Positions 1 to 8,640 of a stretch of DNA of 64,000 nt are shown here, one piece after another (within the stretch, counting starts at the first letter, position 1; each line of letters begins with the position of its first letter). Location: contig CAZFDT010000021.1 of assembly GCA_964518335.1 (NCBI GenBank), forward strand, positions 1 through 64,000, given 5' to 3'. The notes under the pieces were generated by a model. It saw only the letters and a program-made list of their open reading frames with translations, ran no database searches and was not told the origin of the DNA. The translations under genes were made by a program, and so were the position numbers. Source of the DNA: CAZFDT01 sp964518335 (GTDB lineage Bacteria; Planctomycetota; Phycisphaerae; Phycisphaerales; Phycisphaeraceae).

Positions 1-33
1 GCATCATCACCACCTCACCGCCACGAAGGGAAG

Positions 34-1716
34 GTGGGATCGCAGGACGCTTACTTTCTTTTTGCTGGCTGCACGGCAGGCACGGGAAAGGGCCGTGCCT
101 CCCAGGCGCCGAACAACCGGCCGAACATCCTCGTCATCATCGCCGATGATATGGGCTACTCCGACGTGGGCTGCTTCGGTGGCGAGATCAGGACGCCGAA
201 CATTGACAGGCTCGCCGCTCGCGGGCTTCGTGCGACGAACTTCTACGTGGCGCCAACCTGTTCGCCCTCACGGGCCATGTTGCTGACAGGCTGCGACCAC
301 CATGTGGCCGGCTTTGGCAACATGGACGAGTTTGCCGGCCCGGAGCAGAAGGGCAAGCCCGGTTACGAAGGCTATCTCAACGACCGCGTGGTGCCGATCG
401 GGCGCGTGCTGCGCGACGCCGGCTATCACACTTACTGGGCTGGCAAGTCGCACATGGGGTACGAGCCTTCGCAGTGGCCTGCGGCGATGGGGTTCGAGCG
501 CGACTTCACTCTGCTCCAGGGCGGTGGCAGCAACTGGAGCGACATGACCTACCCCAATCCCGAGCATCCCAAGCTCAACTTCACTCTCAACGGCAAGCCG
601 CTCGAGAAACTGCCAGAGGATCATTTCTCCACCAAGGCTTACACCGACTTCATCATCAAATGCGTCGACGAGCACAAGGGCGACGGCAAGCCGTTCTTCG
701 GCTACCTCAGCTTCCAGGCGGTGCACTCGCCGCTCTCGGCTCCAGATGACTGGCTCGATCAGTACAAGGGGGTCTACGACAAAGGCTACGACGCCATCCG
801 CGCCGAGCGATTGGCGCGCATGAAGGAACTCGGGATCGTGGCCAAGGACGCGGCGCTTCCTCCTCGCCAGCCATCGATCCCCGCATGGGACAGCCTGACA
901 CCCGAACAGCAACGGCTTTCGGCGCGAAGGATGGAGATCTATGCGGCGATGCTGGCGAACATGGATTACCACATCGGTCGAGTGCTTGATCACCTTCAGG
1001 CTTCAGGCCAGCTCGATAATACGCTCGTCATCTTCCTGTCCGACAACGGCCCCGAGCCGACCGAACTGGCCACGCTGGTGGAGAAGGCTTTCTCTCCCGA
1101 GGCGAAGAAGTGGTTTGAGGCGAACTTCGACCAGCGTCCCCAGAGTTGGGGCCGCAAGGGTTCCGCCGTGGACTATGGACCAGCCTGGGCTCAGGTTGGC
1201 TCCACGCCATTTCAGTTCTTCAAGACTTACACCGCCGAGGGCGGCATACGCTCGCCGGTGATCTTCGCAGGGCCTGGGGTGAAGCCCGGCGTCACCAGCC
1301 CTGCCGTGCTGCACGTGACCGATCTCGTGCCGACCTTTGTTCAACTCGCTGGTGTGCAGCATCCTGCAACCACGGACAGCAAGCTCGCCACGCTGCAAGG
1401 CAAGTCGCTGACTCAAGTGCTGGCAGGCACGACCAACGCCGTGCGCACGGAGAACGACTGGATCGGCGAGGAACTCTTTGGCAATCGCATGATCCGTCAG
1501 GGCGTCTGGAAGATCTGTTACACCCTGAAAAGCGCCGGCGGCAAGGGCGAATGGGAACTGTTTAACCTTCAGGCCGACCCAGGAGAGACGCGCGACCTGT
1601 CGAAAGAACAGCCGGAGCGATTCAAGGCGATGCTCGCGCTCTGGGATGAGTATGTGAAGCAGAACGGCGTCATCCTCACCGGTGATGGACCGTTCATGCC
1701 GCCGGCCAAAGAATGA
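34..1716 (+). CDS. Arylsulfatase, formylglycine (Cys) type, possibly 5'-partial
   Basis: Hydrolyses sulfate esters, most likely on sulfated polysaccharides. The core starts as NRPNILVIIADDMGYSD with the metal-binding Asp pair at residues 38-39. The catalytic signature C76-S-P-S-R80 followed by AMLLTG is the formylglycine site, which requires a maturase. D337-N338 in LSDNGPEPTE is the second metal-binding block, and GKSHMGY stands where GKWHLG is usual. The C-terminus (WELFNLQADPGETRDLS) is typical of the family. The start used is GTG at 34, preceded by GAAGGG, but the frame is open to the left edge, so the true start may lie outside. No clear signal peptide remains; a short LFAGC stretch near residue 10 vaguely resembles a lipobox. 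The neighbouring carbohydrate porin suggests glycan uptake. Confidence 0.93.
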   Translation: MGSQDAYFLFAGCTAGTGKGRASQAPNNRPNILVIIADDMGYSDVGCFGGEIRTPNIDRLAARGLRATNFYVAPTCSPSRAMLLTGCDHHVAGFGNMDEFAGPEQKGKPGYEGYLNDRVVPIGRVLRDAGYHTYWAGKSHMGYEPSQWPAAMGFERDFTLLQGGGSNWSDMTYPNPEHPKLNFTLNGKPLEKLPEDHFSTKAYTDFIIKCVDEHKGDGKPFFGYLSFQAVHSPLSAPDDWLDQYKGVYDKGYDAIRAERLARMKELGIVAKDAALPPRQPSIPAWDSLTPEQQRLSARRMEIYAAMLANMDYHIGRVLDHLQASGQLDNTLVIFLSDNGPEPTELATLVEKAFSPEAKKWFEANFDQRPQSWGRKGSAVDYGPAWAQVGSTPFQFFKTYTAEGGIRSPVIFAGPGVKPGVTSPAVLHVTDLVPTFVQLAGVQHPATTDSKLATLQGKSLTQVLAGTTNAVRTENDWIGEELFGNRMIRQGVWKICYTLKSAGGKGEWELFNLQADPGETRDLSKEQPERFKAMLALWDEYVKQNGVILTGDGPFMPPAKE

Positions 1717-1795
1717 TGAATTGCAGGTTTGCCAACATCGCTTTGACGACTTGCCGTGGCTTTCAATGACACCAAATTTTCGAGAAGGATCACCG

Positions 1796-3163
1796 ATGTC
1801 CGCTCGACTGAACCATCTTGGCTGCGCCTTACTTCTCACCATGAGCGTCACCGCACTGGCTGATCCATCAGCCTCCGATCCCAAGGCCGATGCCGCCGCG
1901 CCAGCAGTGACGCAGCCGCAAGGCCTGATCCCCATCCCCGATTACACCGGCGACATCTGGACACGCCCACGCCTGCTTGGCGACTTGGGCGGTACCCGAA
2001 CCGACTGGGCCAACAAGGGCATCCAGTTCGACATCAACTTCACCCAAGTCATGCAGTCGGTGGTGGATGGCGGGCTGGACAGGGGCACACGCTATGGAGG
2101 TACGCTCGATTACAACGCCGTTTTCGACCTGCACCGCATGGGCGTCATGCCAGGAGCGATCGTTAAGTTTCGAGCCGAGTCTCGTTACGGCGATTCGGTG
2201 AACGACATGACGGGCCAGATTTTATCGGCAAACACCGACGGTTTTTTCCCGTTCACCCATACCCTCGACGAGGACATCCCGTTCACGATCACGAACCTGG
2301 CGTACACGCAGTTCCTGTCTGAGCACATCGGCTTTCTGATCGGCAAGTTCGACACCATCGACGCCGACCCCAACGAGTTCGCATCGGGCCGCGGCACCAG
2401 CCAGTTCATGAACGCCAACTTCACTTACTGTCCGGCGATCAGCCTGATGGCACCCTACAGCACGCTGGGCGCGGGCATCGTCTTGAAGCCGACACACGCC
2501 GTGCACATTTCCAGCGTGGTGTACAACATCAAAGACTCTTCGACGACCACGGGCTTTGAGAACATTGACGATGGGGCGGCGTGGGTCACCGCAGCGGAGT
2601 TTCAGTACAAGCTGGGCGAATTACCGGGTGGACAGAACGTGACGTTCGGTTACGCCTTTGACAGCGACTTTGCGGACCTCGGCGAACGATTCGTGTTTAC
2701 GCCAGGCGAAGGGCTCGCTCCGACCACCAAGGACAGTACTTGGGCCGTGACCTGGAGCGTGTGGCAGTACTTGTGGGTGATAAATCCATCCGATGCTCCC
2801 ATCAACCTCACCAACGGCGAGCCTGATCGGCAGGGATTGGGTCTCTTCGCCCGGGCCGGCTTCGCAGATCAAGACACGAACCCGATCAAGTGGAGCGCCA
2901 GCCTCGGAGTCGGCGGCAAGGGGATCATTCCTGGCCGCGAGCGGGACACTTTCGGCGTCGGCTACTTCTATCTCAAGTTTCAGCCGGACCGGCTGATCGA
3001 TAGCAACGGTATCGACGATCACGCCCAGGGCTTCGAAGCCTTTTACAACGTGTCGATCACGCCCGCCGCTAATCTGACCCTTGACGTGCAGGTCCTTGAC
3101 TCGCCGCAGCCGGATGTCGACACAGCGGTGATCCTGGGCTTGCGCCTTGGTCTGCGATTTTGA
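1796..3163 (+). CDS. Carbohydrate-selective porin, OprB family
   Basis: Outer-membrane beta-barrel porin of 455 residues, predicted to pass sugars or oligosaccharides. A signal peptide (residues 1-22, ending ALA) is followed by a short Ala/Pro linker and the OprB-type opening WTRPRLLGDLGGTRTDWANKG. The chain ends in an aromatic-rich strand, LGLRLGLRF, with terminal Phe as in outer-membrane barrels. The ATG at 1796 was chosen over an earlier in-frame ATG because GAGAAGGA lies 6 bases upstream and the signal peptide begins there. It follows the sulfatase by 79 bases, so co-transcription is plausible. A broken paralogue lies immediately downstream. Confidence 0.9.
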   Translation: MSARLNHLGCALLLTMSVTALADPSASDPKADAAAPAVTQPQGLIPIPDYTGDIWTRPRLLGDLGGTRTDWANKGIQFDINFTQVMQSVVDGGLDRGTRYGGTLDYNAVFDLHRMGVMPGAIVKFRAESRYGDSVNDMTGQILSANTDGFFPFTHTLDEDIPFTITNLAYTQFLSEHIGFLIGKFDTIDADPNEFASGRGTSQFMNANFTYCPAISLMAPYSTLGAGIVLKPTHAVHISSVVYNIKDSSTTTGFENIDDGAAWVTAAEFQYKLGELPGGQNVTFGYAFDSDFADLGERFVFTPGEGLAPTTKDSTWAVTWSVWQYLWVINPSDAPINLTNGEPDRQGLGLFARAGFADQDTNPIKWSASLGVGGKGIIPGRERDTFGVGYFYLKFQPDRLIDSNGIDDHAQGFEAFYNVSITPAANLTLDVQVLDSPQPDVDTAVILGLRLGLRF

Positions 3164-3228
3164 TCTCACCGCCCCGCCCTCCCGCTCGGGGCCAAAACGG
3201 TGTCGTGAGCAAAACAGTGTCGGATACG

Positions 3229-3728
3229 AAAAGCACCCTGGCTTCGGCCTGTTGCTCACCATGAGCGTCACCGCCCTGGCTGATCCGTCAACTGCCGATC
3301 AGAGCGCGGCTGCTGCCACGCCCGCAGCGGAGCAACCGCATGGCATCCTCCACGTCCCCGACTACACAGGCGACCTGTGGACCCGGTCACGCCTCACCGG
3401 CGACTGGGGCGGTACACGCACCGAGTGGGCCAACAAGGGCATCCAGTTCGAAACCATCTTCACACAGACTATGCAGTCGGTCGTCGATGGCGGGCGCGAC
3501 ACCGCGACCAGGTACGGCGGGTCCATTGACTATGTGCTCAACCTCGATCTGATACGCATGGGCATTCTGCCGGGCGCGCTTGTGAAGTTCCGCGGAGAAA
3601 CCCGATACGGCGAGGCCATCAACGACAGGACCGGGTCGATCCTGCCGGCCAACACCGACGGCCTCTTTCCGCTGGGCGATTCCTCCGACGAGGATATTCC
3701 CTTCACACTCACCAGTCTGACCTATACT
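3229..3728 (+). pseudogene. Truncated second copy of the OprB-type porin
   Basis: The translation parallels the intact upstream porin from its signal peptide (LLLTMSVTALADPS in both) through SRLTGDWGGTRTEWANKG to EDIPFTLTSLTYT, then breaks off abruptly about 195 residues into the family. The expected start codon has been lost: the aligned position reads as an open frame without ATG, and the only Met lies inside the signal peptide. The 3' end is replaced by unrelated DNA that carries a reverse-strand HsdR remnant. It is therefore a duplicated, decayed porin. The two copies differ at many positions, so the duplication is not recent. Confidence 0.85.
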
Positions 3729-3734
3729 CCCCAA

Positions 3735-4015
3735 TGCCGGCCAGTGTCGAGCGGAGGTAGATTGCGCAGGTTGCTGCGAAGTTGCTCGGGTCCCAGCTTG
3801 GCGAATCGGATCAACTCCTCGGGCCGATGGAAAGTGAACACCTCACGGCTACAGGGATAAGGGTCGAGCACGTTGGTGAACTGAGTGACTGTTCCGGTGG
3901 ATTCATAGGCGAAGGGCAGCGGAAGATGCCAATGCGGCAACCCGTCAGGCAGTCCGCTTGTGTACTTGGCCGACTGCGTTTCAACACCGGTCAGCGTGTA
4001 GCCCTCGGGCTTGCC
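3735..4015 (-). pseudogene. Remnant of type I restriction enzyme subunit HsdR
   Basis: Reading the minus strand gives EGYTLTGVETQSAKY, GLPDGLPHWHLPLPFAYES, VLDPYPCSREVFTFHRPEE and LRNLPPLDT. These are the segments that precede the helicase Walker A motif in EcoEI-type HsdR proteins. Only about 90 codons survive. The piece runs into the porin remnant on one side, where a stop codon falls in porin-derived sequence, and into an IS5-like fragment on the other. No HsdM, HsdS or helicase motifs are in the window. The assignment rests on remembered family sequence and could be tested by protein search. Confidence 0.7.
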
Positions 4016-4066
4016 AAACCGTTCAGGAAGGTCGGCCCAGGGGATGCCGGTCTTCAGAACGCTTGA
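4016..4066 (-). mobile_element. IS5-family transposase fragment
   Basis: The minus strand encodes VLKTGIPWADLPERFG, the conserved N-terminal block of IS5-group transposases (usually VLRTGxPWRDLPERFG). It is bounded by a stop codon at 4067-4069 and passes directly into HsdR-like sequence. No inverted repeats or catalytic DDE residues were found, so this is only a scar of a former insertion. Confidence 0.6.
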
Positions 4067-4283
4067 TCACCACCTTCCGACACCGAGTTGCGGTGTGGAC
4101 CTGCAACGGCTTCTGAACCGTGACACTCATGTTGCAATCTCCATGGGTGCGTGCCGTTCTGCCACGGCGCCGATGCCGTAAGGCTGGAACGTGATACCTA
4201 CTTTGGCTCTCCTGGCGAGATCGTCATAGTGCTTGACCCGCCCCCATGCTATAGCTGCAGCGACACGTCCCGGAGCGACGGCG

Positions 4284-4484
4284 ATGGCCAACAGCGATCT
4301 CGAACAGGTGCTGGAGCTGTATGAGGAACTACTTGCTGCTTTCACCGCGCGACTGGCTGTCTGGTCTGACTCACCCTGCGGGTGTTACGCTGCTGCAGTG
4401 GCCCTTCCGTGGTGGCGGTCCTGGCTGACTCCCATTGGTGGCCATGGGGTGGACTCGGTGCTGTCTTCTCTTGAGCTGTGTTGA
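4284..4484 (+). CDS. Doubtful small ORF
   Basis: A 66-residue open frame starting MANSDLEQVLELYEELL. The first 30 residues look like a plausible amphipathic helix, but the rest is Trp/Ser-rich with no family resemblance. There is only a weak ribosome-binding site (GGAGCGA). It lies in a decayed region, so it could be a gene remnant rather than a working gene. Confidence 0.2.
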   Translation: MANSDLEQVLELYEELLAAFTARLAVWSDSPCGCYAAAVALPWWRSWLTPIGGHGVDSVLSSLELC

Positions 4485-4683
4485 GATTTGTGGACAGATG
4501 GAATGGGCGTAGTGCCGCCAACGGCCGCGGCGGCAACGACTGCTGCCATTCGCCACAAAGACTCTGGAAATCAGGGCGAAAGACTGACGGCCAACCTACG
4601 GTCAGCGGCTACGCCCATTTTGCAGGAGTGTGGCCAAAAAGCGAGAAAAAATTGGCGTAGGCGGAATTGTGGCAACTCCCTGT

Positions 4684-4764
4684 AAATACAGTATTTAAGG
4701 GCGTCGGTGGAGGCGTGGATACGCCCTCCACCGGCATTCGCAACCCCGTATCCAGCGGGGGTTG
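4684..4764. repeat. Three consecutive palindromes
   Basis: A short AT palindrome (AAATAC.GTATTT, 4684-4697) is followed by a hairpin with arms GGTGGAGGCG and CGCCCTCCACC (4706-4732), then a second hairpin with arms CAACCCCG and CGGGGGTTG (4741-4764) and a T-run. They may be tandem terminators or the end of an element; no flanking gene obviously uses them. Confidence 0.55.
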
Positions 4765-5105
4765 CATCGTTTTTGGGCGGCGGATTCCTGCGGCCTTAGG
4801 GCAACTGCAGCGGGACTTGCGTCCACTTTTGCGTCACTTTTTTTTAAGGCGCGAATGACATGCGACATTTGGTGATGGCGAGGCCAGCCTTGCAGGCGTC
4901 ACAGTGTGAGACCTTCGACCAGACGGTCGATCGTGCGGGCTTCCCACCTCCGATCCAGTCTTTATAACCAGATGCGTTCTGTGCCGCACGAGGGCCGAAC
5001 ACCGAACGTGTCTCGCGCGGTAGTTTCAGATTTTCCAAAGAGCGTGTGGACCACTGTAATCGATCAGGTCGCGAAACAGAGTTGTGGACAACCCGCCAAA
5101 GTTAC

Positions 5106-5128
5106 ATGTGCGCGAAAATAGCGCACAT
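5106..5128. repeat. Perfect 8-bp inverted repeat
   Basis: Arms ATGTGCGC and GCGCACAT are separated by GAAAATA. It stands 103 bases beyond the stop of the minus-strand gene at 5231-6544 and could act as its terminator, although no clear T-run follows on that strand. Confidence 0.4.
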
Positions 5129-5230
5129 ATGCACCACGCTGCAGTGAACCCATCCCCGTGTGCTCGGGCTTTGTTGAGGGCAATTTCGAGAAGGGTTGTG
5201 TGCGGGGAGGGGGCGAACCTGACGCCGTCC

Positions 5231-6544
5231 CTACTCGTCGTCGGCGCGCGAGCCGGGGCGAACCGGGGCGGCGGATGCGATGGGAATGAGTTGCGCGGAG
5301 CCGAGCGTGAGAATGATGGAGCGAGGCGTGGCGCTGAGGTCGGCAAAGTCCTGGGTCATGCCGCTGTGACCGCTCAGGTCCTCGTGCCACACGGCGAGCG
5401 GGCCGGCGTAGTTGCTCGAGGCGCGACCGGGGGTGATGGTGTGCCAGATGCCCCAGGAGTGGGAGAAGAGCAGCGCTTCGTCGGGCAGCGGCGAGTTGCG
5501 CACGAAACGTACCAGGGCATAGCGATCGGAAGCGTGGTTCTGCTCGACGGTGACGGACCACTCGTCGGTGAGCAGGCCGTGCTTGTCGGTGCCGATGCCT
5601 CGACCGTCGGCGGTTGACACACTGCAGGGGCGGCATGAGACCAGCAACGTGCCGCCGTTGGTCAGCACCTTGACCATGAAGGCGTTGTTCGCCGACGGAT
5701 CGCGCCAGGCCGAGTCGATGGCGAGCCGACGACGGAAGGGCGTTGCATTGACACCCCAGTCCATGAGCATGTCATAGGCGAGTTGGCGGCCTGCGCGCTG
5801 GTTGCTCGCGCGGGTGAGGTGTGTGCCGTCGCCGCTGTTGTTCCAGTCGCCGATGACATAGGCCATCGTGGTCGTGGTCACGCGGAAACAGGGCAGTGGC
5901 GGAGCATCGGGCATGTGGTCGCCCAGCCCGGCGAGGTCCAGCGGCACCCGACGGCGGGCGGCGGCGACGTTGGGACCGCCCTCGGCGTTGTTCCAGCGAT
6001 TGCCCGCATCATGCCACCAGAACGTGAACACGCGGCGGCCAGGACCGAACTCGTCGTCCACGGCCTGCTTGAGTGCTTGAGCGTACCCGGCCAGTTCGGC
6101 GCGGAGGCGGTCGGGAGTCGCCTCGTTGTACGCGGCCGACGCCGGCCCATGACACACGAAGCCGTGGGCGTCGGCGTGGTTCCGCATGCGGCTGAGCAGG
6201 TCATCGCGCACCGCCCGGCCATTGACGGTAAGACCGTCCGCCTCGGTCCACCAGTGCGAGACGAAGCCGACGTTCGCCTTGATACGCGAGCCGACGCTGA
6301 TGGTGAGGTTGGGGGCGAATCGCTGCAGTTCCTCCTGCCAGACCTCGCGTCCGAGCCTGTCGGACTGGCTGCCGATAAATCCGAGATCCTTGGTGTCGCT
6401 GCCGGCAAACCAGGCGGAGGTCTGGGAGGCTCCGCTGAACACCCCGACGAGGGCGTCGGGCGGCTCGGCGATGACCGGCCGGGTCAGCACACTCGCAAGC
6501 AACAACAGGGTGAGCGCGATCCCGGCGTTAGCGTGATACCTCAT
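5231..6544 (-). CDS. Exported protein of unknown function, possibly SGNH-hydrolase-like
   Basis: A 437-residue secreted protein. The ATG at 6544 was preferred to an upstream in-frame ATG because it gives a clean signal peptide, MRYHANAGIALTLLLLASV ending PVIA. The mature part has Trp-rich stretches and a block GDGTHLTRASNQRAG that recalls the Asp-x-x-His block of SGNH hydrolases and sialate esterases, but no GDS block is obvious near the N-terminus. I do not recognise the family. It is transcribed divergently from the PEP-CTERM gene at 6901. Both promoters carry the same LacI-type operator, which ties it to the glycan island and suggests action on a polysaccharide. Functional assignment is inference. 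Confidence 0.75.
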   Translation of the reverse strand: MRYHANAGIALTLLLLASVLTRPVIAEPPDALVGVFSGASQTSAWFAGSDTKDLGFIGSQSDRLGREVWQEELQRFAPNLTISVGSRIKANVGFVSHWWTEADGLTVNGRAVRDDLLSRMRNHADAHGFVCHGPASAAYNEATPDRLRAELAGYAQALKQAVDDEFGPGRRVFTFWWHDAGNRWNNAEGGPNVAAARRRVPLDLAGLGDHMPDAPPLPCFRVTTTTMAYVIGDWNNSGDGTHLTRASNQRAGRQLAYDMLMDWGVNATPFRRRLAIDSAWRDPSANNAFMVKVLTNGGTLLVSCRPCSVSTADGRGIGTDKHGLLTDEWSVTVEQNHASDRYALVRFVRNSPLPDEALLFSHSWGIWHTITPGRASSNYAGPLAVWHEDLSGHSGMTQDFADLSATPRSIILTLGSAQLIPIASAAPVRPGSRADDE

Positions 6545-6610
6545 GGCCCAGGCCTCATGGTTTGGCGTGCCGCGGCCCGTGCAGGGCAGGAAAGCGCTTG
6601 CATTTTTCAC

Positions 6611-6626
6611 GAAATCGATTACTATA
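6611..6626 (-). promoter_or_regulatory. LacI-type operator overlapping a -10 box (minus strand)
   Basis: On the minus strand TATAGT (6621-6626) is a good -10 and overlaps TAGTAATCGATTTC (6611-6624). This differs at one position from the motif at 6804-6817, which has the same orientation relative to transcription. The centre AATCGATT is palindromic, as expected for a LacI operator. No good -35 is seen, so activation or a weak promoter is possible. Confidence 0.6.
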
Positions 6627-6773
6627 GCACAATAACGGTGGCGAACCGCGTCGTCAAGGTTTCGCCCGGCATGGCCAGGGCTTCGCGGGGGCCGGTCGGG
6701 GGCATAACCGCAGCGCAGGGGCCGCGAGTCAAGCAGCCCCTGCGGACATAACAGACACGGATCACGGCAGGGC

Positions 6774-6801
6774 TTGACAGGACAAAATACTCATATATAC
6801 T
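6774..6801 (+). promoter_or_regulatory. Sigma-70 type promoter of the PEP-CTERM gene
   Basis: TTGACA (6774-6779), a 16-base spacer and TATACT (6796-6801), about 100 bases upstream of the ATG at 6901. It is followed directly by the LacI-type operator at 6804. Confidence 0.7.
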
Positions 6802-6803
6802 TG

Positions 6804-6817
6804 TAGTAATCGGTTTC
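6804..6817 (+). promoter_or_regulatory. LacI-type operator downstream of the promoter
   Basis: TAGTAATCGGTTTC lies just after the -10, where a bound repressor would block initiation. It matches the operator of the divergent gene in 13 of 14 bases. The likely ligand is the LacI protein encoded at 9564, although this is inferred from proximity. Confidence 0.6.
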
Positions 6818-6900
6818 TAAACCATCGAGCGGTGGCAGAGCTCGGCAGGTCGTGGACGCGATGCGGCATCTGGAAGGTTCCACTCTCACAGGAGGCTGTC

Positions 6901-7716
6901 ATGAAGGGCTCTAGGGTTCGGCTGGCGAGTTTGGCGTTGGCGGCAGGTTGCTTCACAGGCGGTCTGGCCCAGGCCGACCCCATCACGGTGACCTATCGCG
7001 AGGGTGTGAATGGCTACTCGATGGCGGGCACCGGAATCCGAAACGGAACCAATGAGCTGAACAACTGGGGCACCAACACGGGGTATGTCGTCGGGTGGAC
7101 GGCCCCAACCAGCAGCGTCACACTGCGAGCGATCTTCTCATGGAGTCTGACGGGCATTCCCGCCAACGCGACGGTGACCGACGTGACGATCTCCTACACG
7201 AAGGCGGCCGACGCTACGAGCGTCAATGCCAACTCCAATCTGATGCTTCACACGCTGACCAGTTCGTTCAGTGAGGGCACCCAGCAGAACGGCACGCCGG
7301 GAGCTGCGAATTGGATTCAGCGAACATCGACTTTGAACTGGACGACGCCCGGCGGTGACTTCCTTCCTGCGGTGATCGCCCAAACCGCGGCCAACCCGAC
7401 CAATACTAGCCCCTTCGCATTTACGGGATCCGGTGTGAGCAATCCCTTGGTGCAGGCTGTGCAGGCGGCCGTCACCAATCAGTCCAACTTCATGTACCTG
7501 ATGAAATCGGTGGAGACGCTTGACAGCACGCGCGTCGTGTTTCAGGTCAACTCCGACGATCATGGGACGCAAGCCAATCGCCCACTGCTGTCCATCACGT
7601 ACGACATCATCATCCCCGAGCCCGCCAGCCTGGGGCTTCTGGTCGTCATGGCGCCGGCATTGATGATGCGGGGCCGATCCCGCCAAGGCCGGTGTGTGCC
7701 CGGCCAGATGGTCTGA
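6901..7716 (+). CDS. PEP-CTERM protein with DNRLRE-like domain
   Basis: Exported, exosortase-sorted protein of 271 residues. A signal peptide ends in AQA near residue 24. The body resembles DNRLRE domains (beta-sandwich, often in carbohydrate-binding surface proteins): AIFSWSLTGIPANATVTDVT is the family's usual opening. The C-terminus has the sorting signal: PEPASLGLL, a hydrophobic stretch, then an Arg cluster (RGRSRQGR). ATG at 6901 is preceded by ACAGGAGG at ideal spacing; an earlier in-frame ATG at 6832 lacks this and precedes no signal peptide. First gene of the row leading to the LacI regulator. Confidence 0.88.
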   Translation: MKGSRVRLASLALAAGCFTGGLAQADPITVTYREGVNGYSMAGTGIRNGTNELNNWGTNTGYVVGWTAPTSSVTLRAIFSWSLTGIPANATVTDVTISYTKAADATSVNANSNLMLHTLTSSFSEGTQQNGTPGAANWIQRTSTLNWTTPGGDFLPAVIAQTAANPTNTSPFAFTGSGVSNPLVQAVQAAVTNQSNFMYLMKSVETLDSTRVVFQVNSDDHGTQANRPLLSITYDIIIPEPASLGLLVVMAPALMMRGRSRQGRCVPGQMV

Positions 7717-7783
7717 CGACAAGCGGCGTCTAGTTAGGGCATGGTGGCGTTGTTTTCAACGGAAAGCTCACAGGAGAGAACTC

Positions 7784-8602
7784 ATGAAAGCACGTTCTTC
7801 GATCTGCATGCTGATGGCGCCCAGTCTGGCGCTGATGCTGTCAGGCCATGTGACCGCCGCGCCGGTCGATCTGGTTACTTACAACTTTGCACCGAGTACG
7901 TTCAATGAAGACCCGGCGGTTCCTCCGTCGCCCTTTGTCGCTAATTCGGCGAAGCTCGGGACTTTTGACCCCAGCGCTGTGACAACCGGTGTATCCGCTG
8001 GGCTCCTGGACTTCGGTGCGACGATCAAGGTTTATGTTCAGGATCCTACTACATCCAACCAATATCGAGGGGCTGCAATTCCCTCAGCAACGGGCGTTCC
8101 TCAAGACGGTGTTTTTGTCCGAGCTGCGACCACGCCCACTAATTTGAGCGATGCGCTGACCGGTAGTTACCTCAACCTGACGCTTCAAGCCACAGGCGCT
8201 GGCGAAGCACTGAAGATCACGGAGTTCAGTTTCGATTACACAGTCGTCAGAACGACCGGCACCACACAAATCGATGGAACAGTCACGCTCCGCTCTAACG
8301 TCGACGGATTCACCTCAAACCTCGGCACGACCAGCAAGTCCAGCAACTCCTCCACGGTGGTTTGGGGGTCCACGATCACCTATGCGATCACAGATCCCTC
8401 TCTGCAGCAAGTTGCCGGCCCCGTTGAGTTCCGCCTCTACTTCCACGACAACATGAACGTCGTTCCAAACATTCATCGGCTCGACAACGTGAAAGTCCGT
8501 GGTGAGATCGTGCCAATTCCGGAGCCGACGAGTATCGGTCTGATGCTTGCTGCCGGGGCGATGACGCTGGTGCGCCGTCGCAGTGAGGCGAAGCGGGGCT
8601 GA
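7784..8602 (+). CDS. PEP-CTERM surface protein, function unknown
   Basis: A 272-residue protein with a signal peptide (to about residue 24, HVTAA), a Thr/Ser-rich beta-type body and a C-terminal sorting tail PEPTSIGLMLAAGAMTLV followed by RRRSEAKR. The start at 7784 follows CAGGAGAGA. It is 67 bases after the previous PEP-CTERM gene and 38 bases before the pseudopilin, so one transcript is likely. I recognise no catalytic motif. It is probably a secreted or surface-anchored binding protein of the glycan island. Confidence 0.85.
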   Translation: MKARSSICMLMAPSLALMLSGHVTAAPVDLVTYNFAPSTFNEDPAVPPSPFVANSAKLGTFDPSAVTTGVSAGLLDFGATIKVYVQDPTTSNQYRGAAIPSATGVPQDGVFVRAATTPTNLSDALTGSYLNLTLQATGAGEALKITEFSFDYTVVRTTGTTQIDGTVTLRSNVDGFTSNLGTTSKSSNSSTVVWGSTITYAITDPSLQQVAGPVEFRLYFHDNMNVVPNIHRLDNVKVRGEIVPIPEPTSIGLMLAAGAMTLVRRRSEAKRG

Positions 8603-8640
8603 TCGAATGCGAAGCAGTTACGCTCTGCTGGAGTGAGGCC

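Larger units (their letters stand above)
4067..5230. other. Gene-poor, lower-GC stretch after the remnant cluster
   Basis: I find no convincing gene here. The base composition is visibly lower in GC than its surroundings. It contains the hairpins at 4684-4764 and 5106-5128, two copies of the YCACTGCARC motif (4392 and 5138) and one weak open frame at 4284. It looks like decayed mobile or defence-island DNA. Confidence 0.6.

Noticed and set aside
3147..3860. Second porin as a working 237-residue gene
   Set aside because: It lacks a start codon in the homologous position and most of the barrel, and its last 40 residues come from unrelated DNA.
4844..5038. Minus-strand 64-residue frame with HCDACKAGL
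   Set aside because: The two-Cys pattern looked zinc-finger-like, but there is no second pair, no start signal and no neighbour to support it.
5081..5105. Possible DnaA box or replication origin near GTTGTGGACAAC
   Set aside because: A single imperfect 9-mer; no cluster of boxes, no AT-rich unwinding element and no dnaA or dnaN nearby.
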